From: Bradyrhizobium altum | GTDB taxonomy: Bacteria > Pseudomonadota > Alphaproteobacteria > Rhizobiales > Xanthobacteraceae | Assembly: GCF_020889705.1 (NCBI RefSeq) | Contig: NZ_JACMYP010000005.1 | Coordinates: 1 to 64,000, forward strand | Direction: 5' to 3' | DNA length: 64,000 bases | Shown here: positions 28,987-35,422 of the stretch, one piece after another | Layout: each line of letters begins with the position of its first letter | Position numbering within the stretch: position 1 is the stretch's first letter | Program-made: the position numbers and the translations under genes | Notes under the pieces: generated by a model | Seen by the model: the letters and a program-made list of their open reading frames with translations, nothing else | Databases searched by the model: none | What the model was told of the DNA's origin: nothing

Positions 28987-29094
28987 GCCGGGACCCATAA
29001 CCACAAATGATCATTGTTGTGCGGTGATGGAACGACGAGTCCCGTTTACAATGCCTGTCGCGGAGTACGGGTCCCGGCTTTCGCCGCGACGACG
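28987..29094. repeat. Palindromic repeat, CCGGGACCCATAACCAC family
   Basis: GCCGGGACCC on the left pairs with GGGTCCCGGC on the right. The segments CCCATAACCAC and the terminal CGCGACGAC are shared with the elements at 55848 and 60169. Confidence 0.7.
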
Positions 29095-29109
29095 CATGGG
29101 GTGAACACC

Positions 29110-29367
29110 ATGGCCAAACAACAGTGCGAGCGTTCGCGGCGCGCCTTCGTCGGCGCCGCCATCGCAGGAATTCCCGCATCGCTTCTGCTGCGCACCGCCG
29201 CGGCCTCCGACAGAATGACCAGGCTGCAAGCGGAATACCAGGACACGCCGAACGGCATCTATTCCTGCCGGCTGTGCACGCTGTTCGTCGCGCCCGACGG
29301 CTGCAAGGTGGTGGAGGGCGCTATCAGCAAGGATGGCTGGTGCAAGGCCTTTGCGGCGGTGGATTGA
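29110..29367 (+). CDS. High-potential iron-sulfur protein (HiPIP) with Tat signal
   Basis: This 85-residue precursor encodes a small periplasmic electron carrier. The four cluster cysteines are C53, C56, C65 and C78, the CxxC...C...C spacing expected for a [4Fe-4S] HiPIP. The N-terminus has a twin-arginine motif (SRRAF, R10-R11) and a hydrophobic stretch (VGAAIAGIPASLLL), so it should be exported folded. The ATG at 29110 gives this signal; the longer frame starts inside a repeat. Neighbours do not include a reaction centre or a known partner, and the partner is unknown. Confidence 0.85.
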   Translation: MAKQQCERSRRAFVGAAIAGIPASLLLRTAAASDRMTRLQAEYQDTPNGIYSCRLCTLFVAPDGCKVVEGAISKDGWCKAFAAVD

Positions 29368-29375
29368 ATGTAAGC

Positions 29376-30818
29376 CTACAACTCCCGCGCATTCGAGAAT
29401 GCGAACGACGACACCCGCCGCGTGGTCTCGTCCAGGATCAGGGTGCGCGTGATCGGCGGCTCGGCACGCTGGCTGCAGTTCTCGCGCTCGCAGAGCCGGC
29501 AGTTGACGCCGATCGGCGTGCCCTCGACCTTCTCCAGATCCATGCCGGTCGCATAGACGAGCTTTGCCGCATGACGGATTTCGCAGCCGAGCCCGATCGC
29601 AAAGCGCGGCTGCGGCTGCGGATAGGGCGCTACCGGCCGCCGCACCGTCTGCGCGATCGAGAAGTAGCGCGTGCCGTCCGGCAGCTCGATCACCTGGCTC
29701 AGCAGGCGGTCGGGCATGTCGAAGGTCGAATGCACGTTCCAGAGCGGGCAGGTGCCGCCGAATTTGGAGAACGGGAAGGTGCCCGAGGAAAACCGCTTCG
29801 ACACGTTGCCGGCATTGTCGACGCGCAACAGGAAGAACGGCACGCCGCGCGCGTTCGGCCGCTGCAGCGTGGTGAGGCGGTGGCAGACCTGCTCGAAGCC
29901 GGCATTGAAGCGCTGCGCCAGCACGTGGACGTCGTAGCTCAGGGCCTCGGCCGCGGAATGAAATGCCTGGTAGGGCATCATCGCGGCCGCCGCGAAATAA
30001 TTGGCGAGCGTGATGCGGTACAGCCGGCGCGCGGTGTCGTCGAGCGGGCCGGCGCGGCTAACGATCGCGTCGATCGCGGCGCCGCATTCGACAAAGCCGA
30101 TCTGCAGCGCGAGCTGGAAGCTGCGGCCGGCACTGTCGACCAGTTCGGAGATCAGCAACTGCCGGCGATGGCGGTCGAAACGGCGCAGGGTCTCGCGCAT
30201 CACGTCGACCGGCATGACGCGGGTGACGATCGAATGTTTTTCGCGCAGGCGCGTGGCGAGTGCCGTGAACAGGCCTTCGGTCGGCACGTTGAGCTCGTCG
30301 CGCAGATTTTCCGCCGCGGTCTCGAGCTCCGGAAAATAGTTGCGGTTGGCCTCGATCAGGTCGCGCACCCGCTCGATCGGGTTGGCGTCGAACTGCGAGC
30401 CTTCGCGATCGGCCATCTGCGCCGCCACCAGCGTCTCGCCGCGGCGCGCCTCGGTATAGGCGGCGTAGAGCCGTTGCAGCGCATGCGTCACGCCGGGGCA
30501 CAGCTCGGCGAGATCACGCAGTTCCTGCTTCGGCACGTCGATCTGGCGGAACAGGGGATCGGAGAAGATCTCGTTGAGTTCCGCGAAGAAGCGGTCCTCG
30601 TCGGCGGTGGCGAGGTCACGCAGATCGAGGTCGTAGGTCTCGGCCAGCCGCAGCAGGATCTGCGCGGTCACCGGGCGCTGGTTGCGCTCGATCAGGTTGA
30701 TGTAGGAGGGCGAGATGCCGAGCCCCTCGGCGATCTGGGTCTGCGACAGCCCCAATTGCTGCCGGATCCGCCGAAAGCGCGGACCGACGAACAGCTTCTT
30801 TCCGGACTCGCCCGGCAT
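29376..30818 (-). CDS. XRE-family regulator with DUF2083 Cys-containing C-terminus (ScfR/RamB-like)
   Basis: This 480-residue regulator has an N-terminal helix-turn-helix at about 12-66 (LGLSQTQIAEGLGISPSYINLIERNQRP). A middle domain of the IrrE/ImmA-like peptidase relatives follows, then a C-terminal DUF2083-type domain with the cysteine cluster C440, C443 and C448 (VNCRLCERENC). Proteins of this family (RamB, ScfR, MccR, PrpQ types) respond to short-chain fatty acid or acyl-CoA signals and control glyoxylate or methylcitrate genes. No such target is adjacent here. The gene has an AT-rich upstream region with a palindrome. The assignment to the family is firm; the target is not. Confidence 0.85.
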   Translation of the reverse strand: MPGESGKKLFVGPRFRRIRQQLGLSQTQIAEGLGISPSYINLIERNQRPVTAQILLRLAETYDLDLRDLATADEDRFFAELNEIFSDPLFRQIDVPKQELRDLAELCPGVTHALQRLYAAYTEARRGETLVAAQMADREGSQFDANPIERVRDLIEANRNYFPELETAAENLRDELNVPTEGLFTALATRLREKHSIVTRVMPVDVMRETLRRFDRHRRQLLISELVDSAGRSFQLALQIGFVECGAAIDAIVSRAGPLDDTARRLYRITLANYFAAAAMMPYQAFHSAAEALSYDVHVLAQRFNAGFEQVCHRLTTLQRPNARGVPFFLLRVDNAGNVSKRFSSGTFPFSKFGGTCPLWNVHSTFDMPDRLLSQVIELPDGTRYFSIAQTVRRPVAPYPQPQPRFAIGLGCEIRHAAKLVYATGMDLEKVEGTPIGVNCRLCERENCSQRAEPPITRTLILDETTRRVSSFAFSNAREL

Positions 30819-31059
30819 GACAGCCTTACTGACCCATTTTGTGACAATATTTACAAATCGACATTTATTACAAGTTCAGATGTTACATAACATCACCAAT
30901 AAAAAACAAGGCGTCTGTACGAACTTCCCGCTTTCGCGTTTATCTCCTGACACGCGCTTCGCGATGCTCTGTCAAGAATGTCGATACGGCGAGTAGGTCG
31001 CGGGGATCAGAATTCAGGCGGCTGAGCAAGGGCAGCAGGACTTTTAGAGGAGACTGACG
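30819..31059. promoter_or_regulatory. AT-rich divergent promoter region with palindrome
   Basis: The first 100 bases upstream of the regulator are strikingly AT-rich for this genome. GATGTTA-CA-TAACATC at 30879-30894 is a perfect 7-bp inverted repeat, and TTTACAA and ATTACAA stretches surround it. This is a good candidate for autoregulation of the XRE gene. The rest leads to the DUF4170 gene, whose ribosome binding site is AGAGGAG. Confidence 0.6.
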
Positions 31060-31269
31060 ATGAGCAAGGGCAGCAATTTCTGGGTGATCGGCGGCGAGTT
31101 CGGCTCGATGAACTTCCACAAGCTCGTCGAAGGCTCGGCCCAGGTCCGCGGTCCGTTCAAGACCCGCAAGGAAGCCGAAGAGTGCTGGAAGGAAGTCTCG
31201 GAAGAGAGCCGCCACAAGGCCGGCGTGCGCTTCTCGATCGTCGAGGAGCCGTCCCGGGTTTCGGCCTGA
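31060..31269 (+). CDS. DUF4170 protein
   Basis: This 69-residue protein starts MSKGSNFWVIGGEFGSMNFH and matches the short alphaproteobacterial DUF4170 family. It has FKTRKEAEECWKEVSEESRH in the middle and VRFSIVEEP at the end. It is preceded by a strong AGAGGAG site. The function is unknown. A strong hairpin follows (31306-31340). Confidence 0.85.
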   Translation: MSKGSNFWVIGGEFGSMNFHKLVEGSAQVRGPFKTRKEAEECWKEVSEESRHKAGVRFSIVEEPSRVSA

Positions 31270-31305
31270 CACCAAAATTACCTGAGCTAAGAAACGTCCA
31301 AGGAC

Positions 31306-31340
31306 GGCGGCCCCATCCGGTTCATCCGGGTGGGGTCGAC
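31306..31340 (+). terminator. Hairpin after the DUF4170 gene
   Basis: CGGCCCCATCCGG and CCGGGTGGGGTCG form a long stem around TTCAT. The run of T bases is short (CTTTT some six bases on), so it may be a terminator or an attenuating structure. Confidence 0.5.
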
Positions 31341-31479
31341 CGCTTTTGGGACAGTGCCGGGATCTTTCATCTGGGGATAAGTGGCCACCTAAGTGCTTGG
31401 GAACCAACGTGCTTTGCGGACGTCATGGTTGCTGATAGGTTAATGGGTAAGGCAACCCGTCACCACGAGGCCGTAAGGC

Positions 31480-32055
31480 ATGTCCGATCCGCAGAACACC
31501 GGCAGCGAGGCGCGCGAGATGCGGCCGACGCTGCGAGAGGCGCTGCGGCGGGCGCGGATCGAGGCGGCCGATCGCACCGGCGTCGTCGTCGAGTTGCGCG
31601 ATGCCGAAGTGGCTCGGCTCGAGATCCTCAACGACGCGCTCGATCCCTTGTTTGCGCAGGTGCCGGAGAAGGTCGATCTGTTCGACCGCGGCATCAGCCA
31701 GGGCGAGACGCCGCGGCTGTGGATCGACGTGGTCGCGCATGTACTGATGGGCCGCGACAAGCGCATCTACCGCTTCGTGCAGGACACGAGATTCGGCCGC
31801 ATCGTGCTTGCCGAATCGCACGACGTGGCCGTGATGGTCGATGCGGTCACCGACTATGTCGCGCGGCGCATGATCGAACGCGAGCATGCGATGGTGGCAA
31901 CGCCGCTTCCGGTTGCCGAGTCGCCGGCTCCGCCGCCGGTGCCGGTGGTGGCGCCGAAGCGCCGCGGCGGGATCGGCATGTTCGTGCTCGGCTTCATCCT
32001 GGGCGGGCTGGCGCTGTTCGGCTTCGCGCTGCTGGCGAGCTTGCAGAACTTCTAG
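31480..32055 (+). CDS. Conserved hypothetical protein with C-terminal membrane anchor
   Basis: This 191-residue protein has a soluble N-terminal domain (about 1-140, including LFDRGISQGETPRLWIDVVAHVL), a proline-rich linker (ESPAPPPVPVVAPK) and a single C-terminal membrane helix (IGMFVLGFILGGLALFGFALL) followed by only a few residues. It should therefore be tail-anchored in the inner membrane with the N-terminal domain in the cytoplasm. The ATG follows TAAGGC. The next gene begins 22 bases downstream and likely belongs to the same operon. I do not recognise the function. Confidence 0.7.
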   Translation: MSDPQNTGSEAREMRPTLREALRRARIEAADRTGVVVELRDAEVARLEILNDALDPLFAQVPEKVDLFDRGISQGETPRLWIDVVAHVLMGRDKRIYRFVQDTRFGRIVLAESHDVAVMVDAVTDYVARRMIEREHAMVATPLPVAESPAPPPVPVVAPKRRGGIGMFVLGFILGGLALFGFALLASLQNF

Positions 32056-32077
32056 CCGCTGACCGGCGGGGGGCATC

Positions 32078-32860
32078 GTGGTCGTAACTCCCGCCTCGGC
32101 ATTTTTCGGCATTCTGGCGGCGGCCGCGGTGGTCGGCAGCGCCGTGCTGTTCGGCAAATGGCAGACGCTGCGGCGCGCCGAATATATCCGCACCTTCAAG
32201 TGGCCGGCGGGCCTATTGGCCCGGCTCGAGAAGCATCACCCCGGCTTCGCCCGCAAGGACAGTGCGCTGGTGTCGCGCGGCCTGCGGCAGTTCTTCCTCG
32301 CCTATCTGATGAGCGGCAAGCGTTACGTCTCGATGCCGTCGCAAGCGGCCGACGACCTCTGGCACGAATTCATTCTCTACACCCGCGAATACGACGCGTT
32401 CTGCCGCCGGGCCTTCGGATCCTTCCTGCATCACACGCCCGCGGTCGTGCTGGTGAAGGAGCGGCGCCGGAGTAATGAAGGGCTGCGGCGGGTCTGGTGG
32501 TACTGCTGCAAATACGAGAACATCGATCCGGTCAGGCCGACGCGGTTGCCGCTGTTGTTCGCGCTCGACGCCAAGCTCAGCATCGCGAACGGCTTCATCT
32601 ATCACACCGACTGCGAGGCACTGCGCCGCAGCGGCATCAGTGGCAGCAGTCCGTATTGTGGCGGCGATTTCGCCGACTCGTCGATCGACGGATCGTCGGC
32701 GGGTTTTGGCGATGCCGGCAGTGACGGAAGCCATGGCGGCCATGGTGGCGACGGGGGTGGCCACGGCGTCGGTGATGGAGGTGGTGGCGACGGTGGCGGT
32801 GGCGGCGACAGCGGAGGCGGCTGCGGCGGTGGATGTGGCGGCGGCGGTGGCGGTGATTAG
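32078..32860 (+). CDS. Glycine-rich-domain (GRDP-like) membrane protein
   Basis: This 260-residue protein has an N-terminal membrane helix (residues 8-27) and a domain with DDLWHEFILYTREYDAFCR, which resembles the WH..ILFTREYDxFC motif of the GRDP/DUF1399 family best known from plants. A CxxK-free Cys-containing region precedes it. The last 60 residues are almost pure Gly with Ser, Asp, His and Cys (GGGGDGGGGGDSGGG, then CGGGCGGGG), likely disordered and possibly metal-binding. It starts with GTG at 32078, after GGCGGGGGGC. Its 3' end overlaps the convergent phosphoesterase by 4 bases. Function unknown. Confidence 0.7.
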   Translation: MVVTPASAFFGILAAAAVVGSAVLFGKWQTLRRAEYIRTFKWPAGLLARLEKHHPGFARKDSALVSRGLRQFFLAYLMSGKRYVSMPSQAADDLWHEFILYTREYDAFCRRAFGSFLHHTPAVVLVKERRRSNEGLRRVWWYCCKYENIDPVRPTRLPLLFALDAKLSIANGFIYHTDCEALRRSGISGSSPYCGGDFADSSIDGSSAGFGDAGSDGSHGGHGGDGGGHGVGDGGGGDGGGGGDSGGGCGGGCGGGGGGD

Positions 32861-33744
32861 GATAGCCGCACTTGTTTCAGCTCGCGAATGCCGTCGTGAG
32901 CGCCGAGGCCGCGCACGGTTTGCTCGCAGCGCCAGCCATTGCCGTCGCGCTCGATCGAGAACAGATTGTAGGCCGCCGCCGGATAGTGCTTGCGCGCCAG
33001 CGCCGACGCCGACGGCACGCCGATCGCCGGGATCTTCCGCTCGGGGCCGTCGAACCACATCGTCGAATGGATGTGGTCATGGCCATGCAGCACCAGCTCG
33101 ACGCCGTGTCGCTTGAGCAGCGCCAGCAGCTGATGCGAATCGGTCAGCCGTTTGGCGCGCCCGTCGGAGTGCAGCGGGTGATGCACCAGGAGGACGCGAA
33201 AGGCCTCCTCCCGCGACAGCTGCGCGAGGATCGTATCCAGCGCAGTGAGCTGGGCATGGCCGAGCCGGCCGGTCGCCATCAGCGGCGGCGTCGGCACCGC
33301 CGAGGAGACGCCGATCAGCGCCACCGGGCCGCGGCGGCGCACGAACGGAAAATGCGACGCCGCGCCATCGGCGTCGCCGCGCAGATAGTCGCCGAAGTGA
33401 CTGACGAAGCGATGCCGGGTCGCGCGCACGTAGGCGTCGTGATTGCCGGGGACCACGGTGACGTCGGCGGCACCGCCGACACCCTCGAGCCATTGCCGCG
33501 CCGGATTGAACTCGGCATCCAGCGCCAGATTGACGAGATCGCCGGTCACGGCGACGTGGTCCGGCTGCTGTTCCTGCATGTCCGACACCAGCGTGTCGAG
33601 CACGTCGCGGCGATGATATTTGTGACGGTTGCGCGTCCAGTTCAGGTAGCCGAAGGCGCGCTTGCCGGCGAGGTCGCGCAGCCGCGCCGCCGGCAGCGGC
33701 GGCAGATGCGGATCCGACAAATGCGCGAGACGGAACACCGCCAT
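32857..33744 (-). CDS. Metallophosphoesterase (calcineurin-like)
   Basis: This 295-residue enzyme has the full set of dinuclear-metal motifs: D11 and H13 in HLSDPHL, AVTGDLVNLA, VPGNHDAY, LLVHHPLHSDG and LHGHDHIH. It is similar to cyclic-nucleotide phosphodiesterase-like or nuclease-like phosphoesterases, but the substrate cannot be read. The frame continues 44 codons upstream, but the ATG at 33744 gives the usual MAVFRLAHLSD start. There is no signal peptide, so it is cytoplasmic. Confidence 0.87.
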   Translation of the reverse strand: MAVFRLAHLSDPHLPPLPAARLRDLAGKRAFGYLNWTRNRHKYHRRDVLDTLVSDMQEQQPDHVAVTGDLVNLALDAEFNPARQWLEGVGGAADVTVVPGNHDAYVRATRHRFVSHFGDYLRGDADGAASHFPFVRRRGPVALIGVSSAVPTPPLMATGRLGHAQLTALDTILAQLSREEAFRVLLVHHPLHSDGRAKRLTDSHQLLALLKRHGVELVLHGHDHIHSTMWFDGPERKIPAIGVPSASALARKHYPAAAYNLFSIERDGNGWRCEQTVRGLGAHDGIRELKQVRLS

Positions 33745-33891
33745 CACGCGATTCCCTTCGGATTGTCGGTGAAAAGTGGCCGGCAGCCGGTCATGTCGTG
33801 CTATCCCGAACGTCCTGCCCTGTATTGGCAAGAGCTGCGCAGGCGCGCAAGGATCAAAGCACGGATCAAGCACCATGATGTCGAGGGTTCA

Positions 33892-34380
33892 GTGACGGTC
33901 CTGCTCGATTTACGCAAGCGCTACGAGCCGCAGATCAGGTGGGTGTTTCATCTCTACTGGCGGCTGGCCCGCAGCATGACGCTCGGGGTCCGCGCCGTGG
34001 TGCTCGACGCCGACAACAAGGTGTTCCTGGTCAAGCACAGCTACGTCCAGGGCTGGTATCTGCCCGGCGGCGGGGTCGAGGTTGGTGAAAGTTTTATCGA
34101 AGCGCTGCGGCGCGAGCTCGAGGAGGAAGGGCGGATCGAGCTCGACGGCACGCCGGTGTTGCACGGCATCTTCCACAACAGCCACGTCTCGCCGCGCGAT
34201 CATGTCGCGGTCTATGTCGTCAGGAACTACCGGCAGGACCGGCTGCCGGAGCCGAATCGCGAGATCGTGGCCTGCGGCTTTTTCGACCCGGCTGATCTGC
34301 CAGATGACACCACCCCCGGTACGCGGCTGCGGATCGCGGAGGTGCTCGAGGGCAAGCCGCCGCCGGCGACATGGCGGTGA
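33892..34380 (+). CDS. NUDIX hydrolase
   Basis: This hydrolyses a nucleoside diphosphate linked to some other moiety. The NUDIX box, GxxxxxExxxxxxxREUxEExGU, is seen as GGGVEVGESFIEALRRELEE followed by EGRI. The substrate is unknown. The start is uncertain: the GTG at 33892 (162 residues) gives the family-like TVLLDLRKRYEPQIRWVFHLYW, while an ATG at 33793 would add 33 Arg-rich residues. I prefer GTG. It reads away from the divergent phosphoesterase gene, and a GNAT gene follows 39 bases later. Confidence 0.85.
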   Translation: MTVLLDLRKRYEPQIRWVFHLYWRLARSMTLGVRAVVLDADNKVFLVKHSYVQGWYLPGGGVEVGESFIEALRRELEEEGRIELDGTPVLHGIFHNSHVSPRDHVAVYVVRNYRQDRLPEPNREIVACGFFDPADLPDDTTPGTRLRIAEVLEGKPPPATWR

Positions 34381-34419
34381 TGGACCGCGCCCGCGCCAGA
34401 TGCTATCCCGCGCCCCACA

Positions 34420-34932
34420 ATGACAGAACTGTCCCTGACCATCCTGCCCGAGACCCCGAAAGACGCCCAGGCGATCGAGCGCCTGCACGAGCGCACCTTC
34501 GGGCCCGGCCGCTTCGCGCTCAGCGCCTACCGGTTGCGCGAGCATGTCGATCATCTGCTCGACGTCTCCTTCACGGCGCGGATCGGCACGCTGCTGGTCG
34601 GCTCGGTGCGCCAACTCCCGGTCACGATCGGCGATACGCCGGCCCTGATGCTCGGGCCGTTGACGGTCGAGCCGCCGTTCCGCAGCCGCGGCGTCGGCCG
34701 CGCGCTGCTCGAGCGTGCGATCAACGACGCCCGCGCCAAGGGCCATCGGCTGATCGTGCTGGTCGGTGACGCGCCGTATTATTCGCGGGTCGGCTTCAAG
34801 CCGGTCCCGAAGGGACGGATGACGATGCCCGGCCCCGTCGACTACAGTCGCCTGCTTGTCATGGAACTGGTCGACGGCGCTGCCGAGGGCGTGTCCGGGC
34901 CGATCCAGCCGGACTGGAGCAAGGCGATCTGA
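34420..34932 (+). CDS. GNAT N-acetyltransferase
   Basis: This 170-residue acetyl-CoA-dependent transferase has the pyrophosphate-binding motif A as FRSRGVGRALLERAI (Q/RxxGxG/A) in the second half and ALMLGPLTVEPPF before it. The product belongs to the family with LVGDAPYYSRVGFKPV, which is close to uncharacterised YhbS-like acetyltransferases. The acceptor is unknown. It follows the NUDIX gene closely in the same direction, which suggests co-transcription. Confidence 0.85.
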   Translation: MTELSLTILPETPKDAQAIERLHERTFGPGRFALSAYRLREHVDHLLDVSFTARIGTLLVGSVRQLPVTIGDTPALMLGPLTVEPPFRSRGVGRALLERAINDARAKGHRLIVLVGDAPYYSRVGFKPVPKGRMTMPGPVDYSRLLVMELVDGAAEGVSGPIQPDWSKAI

Positions 34933-35046
34933 CATCCGCGCGAGCGTCGCCCGGAACGGTTGCGCGCTATCGGAAACTGAAGCACAGTTGAGGCAAGCGC
35001 CGGGACAAGACCGGCGCATGTCATATCAACAGGGAGAGTGCGCGCC

Positions 35047-35364
35047 ATGATCAAGGTCAGTGTGATGTATCCGAACAATCCAGGCGCACGCTTTGATCAC
35101 GAGTATTATCGCGACAAGCACATGCCGCTGGTGAAGGCGCGCCTCGGCGACGCCTGCAAATACTACACCGTCGACAAGGGTCTCGCCGGCGGCGCGCCGG
35201 GGACGCCCGCAACCTATGTCGGGATGTGCCACATCTTCTGCGATTCGGTTGAGGCTTTCGCGACCGGCATGGGCAAGCACGCCCAGGAGATCATGGGCGA
35301 CATTCCGAATTACACCGATCTGCAGCCGGTGATCCAGATCAGCGAAGTCGTCGTCGGTCACTGA
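35047..35364 (+). CDS. EthD-family protein
   Basis: This 105-residue dimeric alpha+beta barrel protein has the EthD signature: IKVSVMYPNNPGARFDHEYYRDKHMPLVKARLGD. EthD was named for a cofactor-free role in ethyl tert-butyl ether degradation, but most family members have no known substrate. The ATG at 35047 follows AGGGAG; an ATG nine bases upstream gives three extra residues. A convergent TonB-dependent receptor gene ends 59 bases downstream, with a hairpin in between. Confidence 0.85.
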   Translation: MIKVSVMYPNNPGARFDHEYYRDKHMPLVKARLGDACKYYTVDKGLAGGAPGTPATYVGMCHIFCDSVEAFATGMGKHAQEIMGDIPNYTDLQPVIQISEVVVGH

Positions 35365-35387
35365 ACGGCGCGGACGTAGAGCATGAT

Positions 35388-35411
35388 CCCTCTGCCGTTG
35401 ATGGCAGAGGG
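35388..35411. terminator. Hairpin between convergent genes
   Basis: CCCTCTGCC and GGCAGAGGG form a perfect 9-bp stem around GTTGAT. It lies between the convergent EthD and receptor genes and could end both transcripts, though no T-run is attached on either side. Confidence 0.55.
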
Positions 35412-35422
35412 ACACGCTTGTC

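Larger units (their letters stand above)
28587..29109. other. 523-base intergenic region of three adjacent palindromic repeats
   Basis: No gene is visible. Three elements stand side by side: 28616-28779, 28824-28951 and 28987-29094. All belong to families found elsewhere in the window. It is the largest gene-free stretch, and the HiPIP promoter must overlap the last element or lie within it. Confidence 0.7.
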
